Assembly: GCA_900545075.1 (NCBI GenBank)
Contig: UQXT01000037.1
Coordinates: 1 to 19,550, forward strand
Source of the DNA: an uncultured Collinsella sp.
GTDB taxonomy: Bacteria > Actinomycetota > Coriobacteriia > Coriobacteriales > Coriobacteriaceae
Length of the DNA: 19,550 nt
Direction of reading: 5' to 3'
Part shown: positions 1 through 9,683 of the stretch, in pieces
Position numbering within the stretch: position 1 is the first letter of the stretch
Layout of the letters: each line of letters opens with the position of its first letter
Position numbers and translations under genes: made by a program
Notes under the pieces: model-generated
What the model saw: only the letters and a program-made list of their open reading frames with translations
Databases searched by the model: none
Told to the model about the DNA's origin: nothing

Positions 1-1758
<1,758 letters not shown>

Positions 1759-1771
1759 GACTCATCCCGTC

Positions 1772-1856
1772 GCCCGGGGCGTGATCGGACGCTTTCTCTC
1801 GGAAACTGGGCTTCGCGAAGTTTTCCGAGAGAAAGCGTCCGCCTCCCGCCCCGGGC
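1772..1856. repeat. Long palindromic element A (two-part stem, 16-nt loop)
   Basis: An inner perfect 19-bp stem (1787-1805 with 1822-1840, GGACGCTTTCTCTCGGAAA) encloses the loop CTGGGCTTCGCGAAGT (1806-1821). A perfect 10-bp outer stem pairs 1772-1781 with 1847-1856 across a 5/6-nt internal loop. The loop contains the 10-bp palindrome CTTCGCGAAG. No T-tract follows directly, so it is not a classic terminator. Element B at 9672-9743 carries exactly the reverse complement of this loop. This looks like a member of a dispersed palindromic repeat family; mobility and function are unknown. Confidence 0.85.
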
Positions 1857-1930
1857 TGAGGTGACTTGGCTGCATCGTGTGCTGCAGAAGGGGCTTTGCG
1901 CGATGACTAGGGCTAAAAAAAGAGAATGTG

Positions 1931-1967
1931 TGGGACAAACAACTCAGAGTTGTTTGTCCCATTTTTT
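1931..1967 (+). terminator. Intrinsic terminator after carB (copy 1 of 2)
   Basis: A 15-bp arm (TGGGACAAACAACTC) and its exact complement are separated by one A, so the real apex is a small loop. Six T follow at 1962-1967. Upstream on the other strand there is also an A/T-rich run (AAAAAAAGAGAA at 1915-1926), so it may work in both directions. The 37 nt are identical to the terminator at 9043-9079. Confidence 0.85.
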
Positions 1968-1992
1968 ATGGGCCGAGCGTATGGGCCGAGCG
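1968..1992. repeat. Tandem 12-bp repeat (two copies)
   Basis: ATGGGCCGAGCG occurs at 1968-1979 and again at 1981-1992, one base apart. It lies between the terminator and the dyad-site array. Function unknown; it could be a replication-slippage product. Confidence 0.6.
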
Positions 1993-1995
1993 GGG

Positions 1996-2165
1996 TGTTG
2001 CAGGTTTAGACGTCTACGTATGTAACATCTGGAGCCCGATTTTTGGCCTAACTGTTACAGATTTAGACGAACCCCTCGTTTTATTTTTAGACATCTAAAC
2101 ATGTAACAACCAGTGCCCAAATCCGCCGTCAGATGTTATGAGCTTAGACGCCTAAATCTGTAACG
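1996..2165. promoter_or_regulatory. Array of four related 32-bp dyad sites upstream of the GH31 gene
   Basis: The half-site consensus is GTCTAAATCTGTAACA, and a full site is this half joined to its reverse complement. Site a (1996-2027), site c (2077-2108) and site d (2134-2165) are recognisable on both sides of the dyad centre. Site b (2053-2068, TGTTACAGATTTAGAC) is a near-perfect left half only. Centres lie at 2011.5, 2068.5, 2092.5 and 2149.5, giving spacings of 57, 24 and 57 bp. The block a-b aligns with c-d at an offset of 81 bp, including a shared GCCC in the linker, which suggests an old tandem duplication. The likely role is binding of a dimeric regulator controlling the GH31 gene. 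The regulator is not in the window. Confidence 0.6.
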
Positions 2166-2238
2166 GTTCGATCATTGAGTTTAACTGCTATATATATCGG
2201 GGGGTTAAAAATAACATTCTCATGACGATTTAAGTTCA

Positions 2239-2328
2239 TACCTAACAACTGGTATGGTCAAAATAATACCTGATAAACAGTGTAGTTTTGTCTATCTGGT
2301 ACTGGATTTAAGAAGCTATTGGTATTGC
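2239..2328. promoter_or_regulatory. GGTAT/ATACC half-site cluster
   Basis: In an AT-rich stretch, ATACC (2239-2243) faces GGTAT (2251-2255), which in turn faces ATACC (2266-2270). GGTACT (around 2298) and GGTATT (around 2320) follow. The facing pairs form two inverted repeats sharing the middle half-site. This suggests a second operator type closer to the GH31 gene. No convincing -35/-10 pair could be fixed; TTGACC at 2342-2347 lacks a good partner. This is a candidate only. Confidence 0.35.
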
Positions 2329-2407
2329 TATTTAAGCCCACTTGACCTTTGATGGTTGATTTATCACCGCCTGGCGAATTGAGGGGGAGGGGCATACTTC
2401 TACGCGC

Positions 2408-2575
2408 TTATGCTACCAGCACCGTATGGGCGGTTATCTGGTTACTACCAGTTGCCCAAGTAACGGGTGGGCCCATTGCACGGAATGTACCGAACATCCC
2501 ACCCGTTGGATGCGAGCGGCTTGCTGCTTCGCGAGCATCCATGACACTCTCGCTTGTCGGGGGGAAGGAGTCCAG
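2408..2575 (+). promoter_or_regulatory. Structured leader and ribosome binding site of the GH31 gene
   Basis: TATGCT at 2410-2415 could be a -10 box, although no good -35 is seen. Downstream, AACGGGTGGG (2462-2471) pairs perfectly with CCCACCCGTT (2498-2507), and GGATGC (2508-2513) pairs with GCATCC (2535-2540), giving two adjacent hairpins. The ribosome binding site GGGGAAGGAG (2561-2570) sits 5 nt before a GTG at 2576, which fixes the start. The leader may be only a stable 5' UTR; no known riboswitch was recognised. Confidence 0.45.
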
Positions 2576-5500
2576 GTGCGCAAGAATTCGATTTTTACAA
2601 AAAGGTGGGTGAAGGGCAGCGCGGTTCTCGTCGCCACGGCAGCGACGCTCGCCTTCGCCGCGCCCCAACAGGCAATCGCCACGCCGCTCAAGGGCGTTGA
2701 ATCGGCAGCCGTGTCGCAGACAGCCTCGAACGTCGTCGATATCAACTTCGCCGACGGCATCAAGGGACGCATCACGTTCCTCGAGGACGGTATCTTCCGT
2801 TACAACGTCGACCCCAAGGGCGAGTTTTCCGAATACGCCACGCCGCGCAGCAAATCGCACACAGCCAAGATTCAGGCACAGCCCGATACGTCCGATACCT
2901 ACAGCAAGCCGAGCGCGACGGTGTCCGACAAGGGCGATGCGATCGAAATCACCGGCGGCAAGGCGACCGTGATCCTCGACAAGGCGACGGGCAAGATGAG
3001 CATCAAGAGCGGTGACCGCGTCGTGGTCTCCGAGTCCCAGTCGCTCGACCTCGATAAGAAGGGCACCGTCCAGACGCTCGCCAAGGATAAGTCCGAGAAT
3101 TTCTTTGGCGGCGGCACCCAAAACGGGCGTTTCCTGCACACCAACCAGACCATCGCCATCTCGAACACCAACAACTGGACCGACGGCGGCGTGGCCTCGC
3201 CCAACCCGTTCTATTGGACGAGCGACGGTTACGGTGTGCTTCGCAACACGTTTGCCGAGGGTTCCTATGACTTTGGCTCGTCGGACGCCTCGACGGTCAA
3301 GACCTCGCACAGCGAGAACGAGTTCGACGCTTACTACTTTGTGGCGACGGATGGGGGCGCCTCGAACGTGGCGACCGAGATGCTCCAGGACTACTACAAG
3401 GTGACCGGCAATCCCGTTCTCCTGCCCGAGTACGGTTTTTATCTGGGTCATCTCAACGCCTACAACCGCGACGGCTGGTCCACCACGGCAGGCCAGAAGG
3501 CCTGGGAGACCAAGGGCAGCAAATCATCGAGCGAGAAGGGCGACGTCAAGTACGAGTCCGGCATGGCCACCGGCTACAAGCTTGACGGCACGCTCGCGTC
3601 AGAGACGCTGAACGGCGAGGGTCCCACGGTCGACACCGAGAACATGAAGGCGACCGACTTCGACCGCCAGTTCTCCGCCCGGCAGGTCATCGATGACTAT
3701 GCGAACAACGACATGCCGCTCGGCTGGTTCCTGCCTAACGACGGCTACGGCGCGGGCTACGGCCAAAACGGCTACTACAAGACGGGCGGCGTCAACGAGG
3801 ACGGCACAAGCTCGGCCGAGCGCCTCAACGCCGTGCGCGCCAATGTGGATAATCTCAAGAAGTTCACCGAGTACGCCAACTCCAAGGGTGTGAGCACGGG
3901 TCTCTGGACTCAGTCCAACCTCGAGCCCGATAGCAACCCCGAGACCCCTTGGCACCTGCTGCGCGACTTTGAATCCGAGGTCAAGGTCGGCGGCATCACC
4001 ACCCTCAAGACCGACGTCGCTTGGGTGGGTTCCGGCTACTCCTTTGGCCTCAACGGCATCAAGACGGCATATGACACCGTGACGACCGGCGCCAACAAGC
4101 GCCCCAACATCATCACGCTCGACGGATGGGCCGGCACGCAACGCTTCGGCGGCATCTGGACGGGCGACCAGTATGGCGGAAACTGGGAGTACATCCGCTT
4201 CCATATCCCCACGTATATCGGCCAGAGCCTCTCGGGCAACCCCAACATCGGGTCCGACATGGACGGCATCTTTGGCGGCAGTCCCGTCATCTCCACCCGT
4301 GACTACCAGTGGAAGACTTTCACGCCCACGATGCTCGACATGGACGGTTGGGGCTCCTACCGCAAGTCGCCCATGACGCACGGCGATCCCTATACGGGCA
4401 TCTCGCGCTTCTATCTCAAGCTCAAGGCGCAGCTCATGCCCTATATCTACACGAGCGCGGCCTCGGCGGCTAACATCGACACGGGCAACGGCGACACCGG
4501 CCTGCCCATGATCCGCGCCATGCTGCTCTCCGACAACTCCACCTATGCCGCGAGCACCTCGACGCAGTACCAGTACATGTTCGGTGAGAACTTCCTGGTG
4601 GCCCCGGTGTATCAGGACACCCAGGCCGACGATGCCGGCAACGACGTGCGCAACGGCATCTACCTGCCCAACTACGGTACCGACGATAGCCCCACTATCT
4701 GGATCGACTACTTCTCGGGCAAGCAGTACCGCGGCGGCCAGGTCCTCAACAACTACGAGGCACCGCTCTGGAAGCTGCCACTCTTTGTGAAGGCCAACAG
4801 CATCGTGCCGATGTATGCCGAGAACAACAACCCCGAGGCCGTGAGCGCCTCCAACACCAAGGGCACCGATCGCTCCCAGCGTATCGTCGAGTTCTATGCG
4901 ACCGAGGGTGAAGGCAGCTTCACGCAGTATGAGGACGACGGTTCCTCCATCGAGAACAACACGACCAAGGATGACTCCTACGGCACGATCGACAACATAT
5001 GCTACGGCGAGCATGTGAGCACCGTCTATCGCTCCCAGGCCGCGGGCGGCACCGCCACGTTTACCGCCGAGGCTTCGCAGGGTGGCTATAGCGGCTACGA
5101 CTCAAATCGCACGACGACCTTTGTGGCCAACGTGTCCGCCAAGCCCACGAGCGTCGTCGCCAAGAACGGCGGCTCCGCGCTCAACGTGACCGAGGTCGAC
5201 TCGCAGGAGGCCTTTGACGCCGCGACCCCCGAGGCCGGCCAGGCGGTCTACTTCTACAACGAGACCCCCAACCTCAACCGCTACGGCAGCGATGCAGATA
5301 ACAGCGAGGCGGAGAAGGGCGAGAGCTTCAACGAAATAAAGATCACCACGAACCCCAAGGTCTATGTCAAGTTCGCAAAGACCGACGTCGCCGCGGCCGA
5401 GCAGACGCTCGAACTCGGCGGCTTTGCGAACGCTGACGCCACGATGGCGGTCGACCGCTTGAACGAGAAACTCTCCGCGCCCGCGAACCTCGCCGCCCCC

Positions 5501-8500
5501 GAGGACGCCACGACCCCCACGAGCATCAAGCTCACCTGGGATAAGGTGGATGGTGCGACCGGGTATGACCTGAAGGTCGACGGCACCGTGTTTGCCGTGG
5601 GAGATATGGCCGAGTTCACCCACACCGATCTCGCCTACAACAGCAAGCACACCTACCAGATTCGCTCGCGCAACGCCGATGGCTACTCCGCCTGGAGCGG
5701 CGTGCTGGAGGCGAACTCCGCGCTCGATCCATGGCGCAACGTCCCCGAGGCCGAGAAGATCACCTGGGAGGGTTCGCTCTACGGCAGCCATTCGGCCGAC
5801 CTTGCCTTCGATCATGAGTTCCAGTCGGGCGACGGTGGCTTCCACTCCGGCGGCAACGACCTGGGCAAGGCGCTCACCGTCGATTACGGACGCGCGTACA
5901 AGCTCGACAAGCTCGAGTACTACCCGCGCGACGATGCCGGCAACGGCACGGTGACCAAGATGCGCATCGAGACGAGCCTCGACGGTGTCCACTGGACGAG
6001 CCAGGAGGTCGATTGGGCGCGTTCCGCCACCTGCAAGACAGTGGCATTCGAGGGCACGGTGGCCGCGCGCTACGTGCGCATGACGCCGCTCGCCTCGGTC
6101 GGCAACTTCTTCTCCGCCACCGAGATCGCCATCTACAAGACCGACGGCACCGACGGCTTTGCTGTGGGATCTAACCTCAACAAGGCAATGATTTCCGACG
6201 GCGACTACTCCAACATGAAGAACTACCTGGGTCTCGAGAACCGCGAACCCGAAGCCTCGACGTTCATCTCGCAGATCCGCGACCACTTTGCCGACCTCAA
6301 CGGCAACGGGGTCTATGACGCTTACGATTACTCGTTCACCATGGCGGGGCTCGACGGCGGCACCAAACAAAAGGGCAAGGTCGCCGGCACGCTCGCGGTG
6401 ATCCCCAGCAAGACCGAAGTCGAGGCCGGCGACGAGATCACTGTCGACGTTTATGCAGCCGACGCCAAGAACGTCAACGCCCTGGGTGCACTCGTCAACT
6501 TCAAGAGCGATCAGTTCGAGTTTGTCTCCGAGAGCATCTCGCAGGACGGCTCGACCGCCGGCATGGAGAACCTGTCGCGCGAGAAGGTACAGTTCACGGA
6601 CGGCACGCAGACTATCAACCTGGCCTTCGCCAACCGTGGCGATGGCAAGCTCTACAACGGCACCGGCGCGGTGGCGAGTTTCAAGCTCAAGGCCAAGACC
6701 GCCGGCAAGGTCGAACTGCCTTCGACATCGTGGCTCATCGGCCCGGCATGCGATGCACTTGAGTTTGCGAGCGATGGCACGGTGACGATGCCCGATGTCC
6801 CGCAGCCCACCAAGTCCGAGTACGGCCGCGACGCCTTTGGCATCACGATGACCAACGACGAGCTCCACACCGACGACGGCACCAACGTCGAGAAGTTCAT
6901 CCAGCAGAAGAGCTATGACGGACTGTTCGACAACAATGAGGGCGGCAACGACTTCGAGTTCCTGTGGAACTATGAGCCCAACTGGATCGACGGCAAGATG
7001 CCGACCTACGTCAAGCTGCCCGCCACGATGACGTTCGCCTTCAAGACGCCGTCGAAACTCGATAGCGTCGAGGTCGTTAACCGCAACGGCGGCAACGGCA
7101 CCGTGCAGAAGATCAAGGCCGTCGTGACGTTTGAGGACGGCTCGATCCAGGAGTTCTCGGGCGGACGCTTCGATTCCTATCAGGCCCGCTATGCCTTTGG
7201 CCTCTCAGCTGAGAATAAGGGCAAGAAGGCGACCAAGGTTGAGGTAACGCCGCTTGAGGCATCGGGTGACCAGATGCTCACTCTGCGCGAGATTAACTTT
7301 AACTACACGCAGGGCGTCGAGGCTATCGGGGGCGTCGAGCTGGGCGAGAACCAGACCGCGCTCTTCGAGGGCGACATGACGCTTGTCGACGCCAAGGCCA
7401 CGCCCGAGAGCGCTGGCTATCCTTACGTGACGGTCGAGAGCTCCGACCCCTCTGTGGTGAGCGTTTCCGCCGTCCAGGCCGGCGACAGCGTCAACTACTA
7501 CCTGCGCGCCAACAAGGCCGGCAAGGCCAAGATCACCGTGGCTTCGGTGCTCGATCCCACCAAGACCGCGTCTTATGAGGTCGAAGTCAAGGCCGGTGTT
7601 GACACGTCCGCGCTTATGGGCGCACTCACCAAGGCCGAAGGTTACAGCGAGTCCGTCTACACCAAGGATTCCTATGCAGCGCTCGCGTCTGCGGTCGAGG
7701 CGGCGCAAAAGCTCCTCGACAGCGGCCAGGGCAGCTACAGCAAGAAAGACGTGGCGGACGCCACGGCTAAGATCGAGAAGGCGATCGACGGCCTCAAGAT
7801 GCGCCCCGTGGATGAGAAGAACCTCATCAACACGCCCGAGAATCGCGAGAATGTCAAGGTGACTGAATTCTCAAGCGAAGCCGACTACGACAACGGTGAC
7901 GCCTCCCACGCCCTCGACGGCGACGAGCAGACGATTTGGCACAGCGACTGGGCCAACCCGACGGGCATGCCCCAGCATCTGACTGTCGACCTCGGTCGCG
8001 ATTACGACCTCACCGACGTAACGTTCCTGCCGCGTCAGAACGTTGGTACCAACGGCGATATCTTCGAGGCTGAGGTGCTCGTGTCCGACACCGCCGACGG
8101 GTATGAGAACGGCTCCGCCGTATCGATGGGTACGTTTACCTTCGACAACGACGGCCGTGTGCTCAGCGACCGCGGCGACTGGAAGCAGATGAGCTTCAGT
8201 TCAATGCGCGGCCGCTACGTAACCGTTAAGGTGCTCCATGCCGGCGGTGACAGCGTCGATACGTATTGCAGCCTATCGGAGCTCAAGTTCTACGGCACGG
8301 CTGTTCCCGACCCGGTGGCGAAGGACGACCTCACCGCTGCGATTGAAAAGGTCGATGCCGAGATTGCAGCCGGCGACCTTAAGGCCAGCGACTACACCGA
8401 GGCTTCCTGGACCGCGTTCCAGAACGCCTTGGCGAGCGCCCGCGCCATCCTGAGCGACGAGAACGCCACGCTGGACGAGGTCGACCAGGCACTCAAGGCA

Positions 8501-9028
8501 CTCGAGAGTGCTCGCGACGCGCTTGAGAAGACTCCGGTGACCCCGGTCGAGAACCCGACCAAGAAACAGCTCAAGGCCCTGGTCAAGCGGGCGAAGGAAT
8601 CTGACACCAAGGGCAAGACGGCCGAGTCCGTCAAGGCCCTGATGGACGCCATTGCCTACGCCGAGGACGTCTTGGGTGATGAGAGTGCTTCTGACACCCA
8701 GCTTCAGGCGGCCTATGACCAGCTCAAGCTGGCAATCGAAGGTCTCAAGGATGCCGATTCCGGCAATCAGGGCGGTTCGGGTAACCAGGGTGGCTCGGGC
8801 AACACCGGAGGTTCCGGCAGCCAGGGCTCCGGTAACGGTGGTCAGACGTCTGGCGGCGGTTCGAACGCCGGCGGACAGACGGGCAATAAGGCCCAGGGCG
8901 GTAAGAAGGGCGGATCCGAGATCCCCAACACCGGCGATCAGACGGTGACGACCGTCGCAGCTGTCGGCGGTATCGGCGCCATCTTCGCGGCGATCGGAGC
9001 GTTCTTCCGCCGTCGCAACAAGGCGTAA
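2576..9028 (+). CDS. Secreted, sortase-anchored multidomain GH31 glycosidase
   Basis: Start: the GTG at 2576 follows a strong ribosome site and gives a clean signal peptide (KRWVK, then a hydrophobic run, AxA-type cleavage near residue 36). The upstream ATG at 2426 would put about 50 unlike residues before it. Domains by approximate residue: GH31 N-terminal beta domain 50-270; TIM barrel 280-655 with likely nucleophile D480 (KTDVAWVG) and acid/base D531 (WTGDQ); GH31 C-terminal beta domains to ~960; FN3 967-1048; F5/8C 1062-1189; dockerin-like 1197-1262 (DLNGNGVYDAYD); cohesin-like 1270-1409; discoidin-like 1410-1580; Ig-like 1581-1673; FIVAR 1676-1748; F5/8C 1749-1911; FIVAR 1911-1990 and 1990-2061; Gly/Ser linker; sorting signal IPNTG at 2116, a membrane helix and RRRNKA. 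The protein should sit on the wall and cut alpha-linked glycans. Gram-positive gut GH31 enzymes with similar tails include alpha-N-acetylgalactosaminidases, so host O-glycan is a plausible but unproven target. Alpha-glucosidase remains the alternative. Confidence 0.9.
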   Translation: MRKNSIFTKRWVKGSAVLVATAATLAFAAPQQAIATPLKGVESAAVSQTASNVVDINFADGIKGRITFLEDGIFRYNVDPKGEFSEYATPRSKSHTAKIQAQPDTSDTYSKPSATVSDKGDAIEITGGKATVILDKATGKMSIKSGDRVVVSESQSLDLDKKGTVQTLAKDKSENFFGGGTQNGRFLHTNQTIAISNTNNWTDGGVASPNPFYWTSDGYGVLRNTFAEGSYDFGSSDASTVKTSHSENEFDAYYFVATDGGASNVATEMLQDYYKVTGNPVLLPEYGFYLGHLNAYNRDGWSTTAGQKAWETKGSKSSSEKGDVKYESGMATGYKLDGTLASETLNGEGPTVDTENMKATDFDRQFSARQVIDDYANNDMPLGWFLPNDGYGAGYGQNGYYKTGGVNEDGTSSAERLNAVRANVDNLKKFTEYANSKGVSTGLWTQSNLEPDSNPETPWHLLRDFESEVKVGGITTLKTDVAWVGSGYSFGLNGIKTAYDTVTTGANKRPNIITLDGWAGTQRFGGIWTGDQYGGNWEYIRFHIPTYIGQSLSGNPNIGSDMDGIFGGSPVISTRDYQWKTFTPTMLDMDGWGSYRKSPMTHGDPYTGISRFYLKLKAQLMPYIYTSAASAANIDTGNGDTGLPMIRAMLLSDNSTYAASTSTQYQYMFGENFLVAPVYQDTQADDAGNDVRNGIYLPNYGTDDSPTIWIDYFSGKQYRGGQVLNNYEAPLWKLPLFVKANSIVPMYAENNNPEAVSASNTKGTDRSQRIVEFYATEGEGSFTQYEDDGSSIENNTTKDDSYGTIDNICYGEHVSTVYRSQAAGGTATFTAEASQGGYSGYDSNRTTTFVANVSAKPTSVVAKNGGSALNVTEVDSQEAFDAATPEAGQAVYFYNETPNLNRYGSDADNSEAEKGESFNEIKITTNPKVYVKFAKTDVAAAEQTLELGGFANADATMAVDRLNEKLSAPANLAAPEDATTPTSIKLTWDKVDGATGYDLKVDGTVFAVGDMAEFTHTDLAYNSKHTYQIRSRNADGYSAWSGVLEANSALDPWRNVPEAEKITWEGSLYGSHSADLAFDHEFQSGDGGFHSGGNDLGKALTVDYGRAYKLDKLEYYPRDDAGNGTVTKMRIETSLDGVHWTSQEVDWARSATCKTVAFEGTVAARYVRMTPLASVGNFFSATEIAIYKTDGTDGFAVGSNLNKAMISDGDYSNMKNYLGLENREPEASTFISQIRDHFADLNGNGVYDAYDYSFTMAGLDGGTKQKGKVAGTLAVIPSKTEVEAGDEITVDVYAADAKNVNALGALVNFKSDQFEFVSESISQDGSTAGMENLSREKVQFTDGTQTINLAFANRGDGKLYNGTGAVASFKLKAKTAGKVELPSTSWLIGPACDALEFASDGTVTMPDVPQPTKSEYGRDAFGITMTNDELHTDDGTNVEKFIQQKSYDGLFDNNEGGNDFEFLWNYEPNWIDGKMPTYVKLPATMTFAFKTPSKLDSVEVVNRNGGNGTVQKIKAVVTFEDGSIQEFSGGRFDSYQARYAFGLSAENKGKKATKVEVTPLEASGDQMLTLREINFNYTQGVEAIGGVELGENQTALFEGDMTLVDAKATPESAGYPYVTVESSDPSVVSVSAVQAGDSVNYYLRANKAGKAKITVASVLDPTKTASYEVEVKAGVDTSALMGALTKAEGYSESVYTKDSYAALASAVEAAQKLLDSGQGSYSKKDVADATAKIEKAIDGLKMRPVDEKNLINTPENRENVKVTEFSSEADYDNGDASHALDGDEQTIWHSDWANPTGMPQHLTVDLGRDYDLTDVTFLPRQNVGTNGDIFEAEVLVSDTADGYENGSAVSMGTFTFDNDGRVLSDRGDWKQMSFSSMRGRYVTVKVLHAGGDSVDTYCSLSELKFYGTAVPDPVAKDDLTAAIEKVDAEIAAGDLKASDYTEASWTAFQNALASARAILSDENATLDEVDQALKALESARDALEKTPVTPVENPTKKQLKALVKRAKESDTKGKTAESVKALMDAIAYAEDVLGDESASDTQLQAAYDQLKLAIEGLKDADSGNQGGSGNQGGSGNTGGSGSQGSGNGGQTSGGGSNAGGQTGNKAQGGKKGGSEIPNTGDQTVTTVAAVGGIGAIFAAIGAFFRRRNKA

Positions 9029-9042
9029 CGCAACCCGGGAAA

Positions 9043-9079
9043 TGGGACAAACAACTCAGAGTTGTTTGTCCCATTTTTT
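9043..9079 (+). terminator. Intrinsic terminator after the GH31 gene (copy 2 of 2)
   Basis: This is base-for-base the same 37 nt as 1931-1967: TGGGACAAACAACTC, one A, the complementary arm, then six T. It begins 14 nt after the GH31 stop codon. The flanking bases differ, so the identity ends exactly at the hairpin plus T-tract. Confidence 0.9.
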
Positions 9080-9142
9080 CGGTCAATATCGGATTGGATT
9101 CGCATCCTAGAAGGTTCTTTCGGTTGCGCGGCACAATGCAGC

Positions 9143-9172
9143 AAAAATGAATGACAAAAAGAATTCATTTTT
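9143..9172. promoter_or_regulatory. Inverted repeat, probable toxin-antitoxin operator
   Basis: AAAAATGAAT (9143-9152) and its perfect complement ATTCATTTTT (9163-9172) flank a 10-nt spacer. They abut the AGGAGG ribosome site (9173-9178) of the antitoxin gene. Phd/YefM antitoxins normally repress their own promoter through such palindromes. The repeat could also act as an mRNA hairpin near the ribosome site. Confidence 0.5.
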
Positions 9173-9183
9173 AGGAGGTATCT

Positions 9184-9504
9184 ATGCCTGCATTGCAGAT
9201 GCTCGACAATCTTGTTCCAATTAGCGATTTCAGCCACGGCAAGGGCTCGACTGCCTTTTCGAAGGTTGGGGACGACAATCCTGTTGTGGTCCTCAAACAC
9301 AACAAGCCAGCGTTTGTAATTGTTACTCCCAATGAATACAGGGAGGCGAAGCAGGCGGAAGAAGACCTCGCCTTGTTAACGCTGGCTCTTAAGAGGGCAG
9401 CTGAGACGAGCGACGACATGCTTGTCTCCCTGTCTGATGTTATGGAAGAGCTGGGCGTGAGCCAGGACGAACTCGATCAGATGGATGAGGTCGAGTTTGA
9501 ATGA
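9184..9504 (+). CDS. Phd/YefM-family antitoxin
   Basis: A 106-residue protein whose first ~60 residues follow the Phd/YefM DNA-binding fold: LVPISDFSHGKGSTAFSKV, then PVVVLKHNKPAFVIVTPNEY, the usual strand-turn-strand-helix ending in an EY helix start. The acidic C-terminal part (EELGVSQDELDQMDEVEFE) is the typical toxin-wrapping tail. An ideal AGGAGG lies 5 nt before the ATG, with an operator-like inverted repeat just upstream. The stop overlaps the start of the next frame as ATGA, the usual toxin-antitoxin arrangement. The partner is truncated, so this antitoxin may now be an orphan. Family call good; partner class inferred. Confidence 0.85.
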   Translation: MPALQMLDNLVPISDFSHGKGSTAFSKVGDDNPVVVLKHNKPAFVIVTPNEYREAKQAEEDLALLTLALKRAAETSDDMLVSLSDVMEELGVSQDELDQMDEVEFE

Positions 9505-9683
9505 GTAGGCACGAAGTCGCTTTCTACCCGGATGTTCTCAAGGATATTAAGCGCCTGGACGGCTCTCAACGAAAGATTGTCCTTAAGAGAATCTCTAACC
9601 TCACCCTATTAATCTTTCTTCCCAACCAAATTCAGCCAACGTACGTCATGGCAATCCCCGGTAGGTCGCAGGGTGGCGGCTGA
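9501..9683 (+). pseudogene. Truncated RelE/ParE-like toxin remnant
   Basis: The first ~33 residues (MSRHEVAFYPDVLKDIKRLD onward to LKRIS) look like the N-terminus of a RelE/ParE-superfamily toxin: a beta strand, then the helix that follows it. The start overlaps the antitoxin stop (ATGA). After about residue 34 the sequence no longer resembles the family, and translation stops at 60 residues, where 85-100 is usual. The central beta strands and the C-terminal catalytic or gyrase-binding positions are missing. The TGA at 9681-9683 lies inside the left arm of palindromic element B, so that element supplies the last codons. A functional short toxin is unlikely. Confidence 0.7.

Noticed and set aside
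1772..1856. Palindrome A as the carB terminator
   Set aside because: No T-tract follows, and a proper hairpin with T6 lies at 1931-1967. Element B shares the loop but sits in another context.
1996..2165. CRISPR array reading of the repeats upstream of the GH31 gene
   Set aside because: Only four imperfect copies, dyad-symmetric and in mixed form, spacings of 57/24/57 bp, and no cas genes nearby.
2426..2575. ATG at 2426 as the GH31 start
   Set aside because: It would add 50 residues before the signal peptide, crosses the leader hairpins and lacks a ribosome site. GTG 2576 has AAGGAG at the right distance.
2349..2612. 87-residue leader open frame overlapping the GH31 start
   Set aside because: No ribosome site, no recognised similarity, and it overlaps the signal peptide in another frame. 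Chance frame most likely.
2408..6868. Long open frames on the minus strand across the GH31 gene (for example 2408-3451, 3599-5014 and 5102-6868)
   Set aside because: They mirror the codon pattern of the plus-strand gene, have valine/arginine/glycine-rich low-complexity products, no ribosome sites and no family motifs. High GC at third positions removes stops on the opposite strand.
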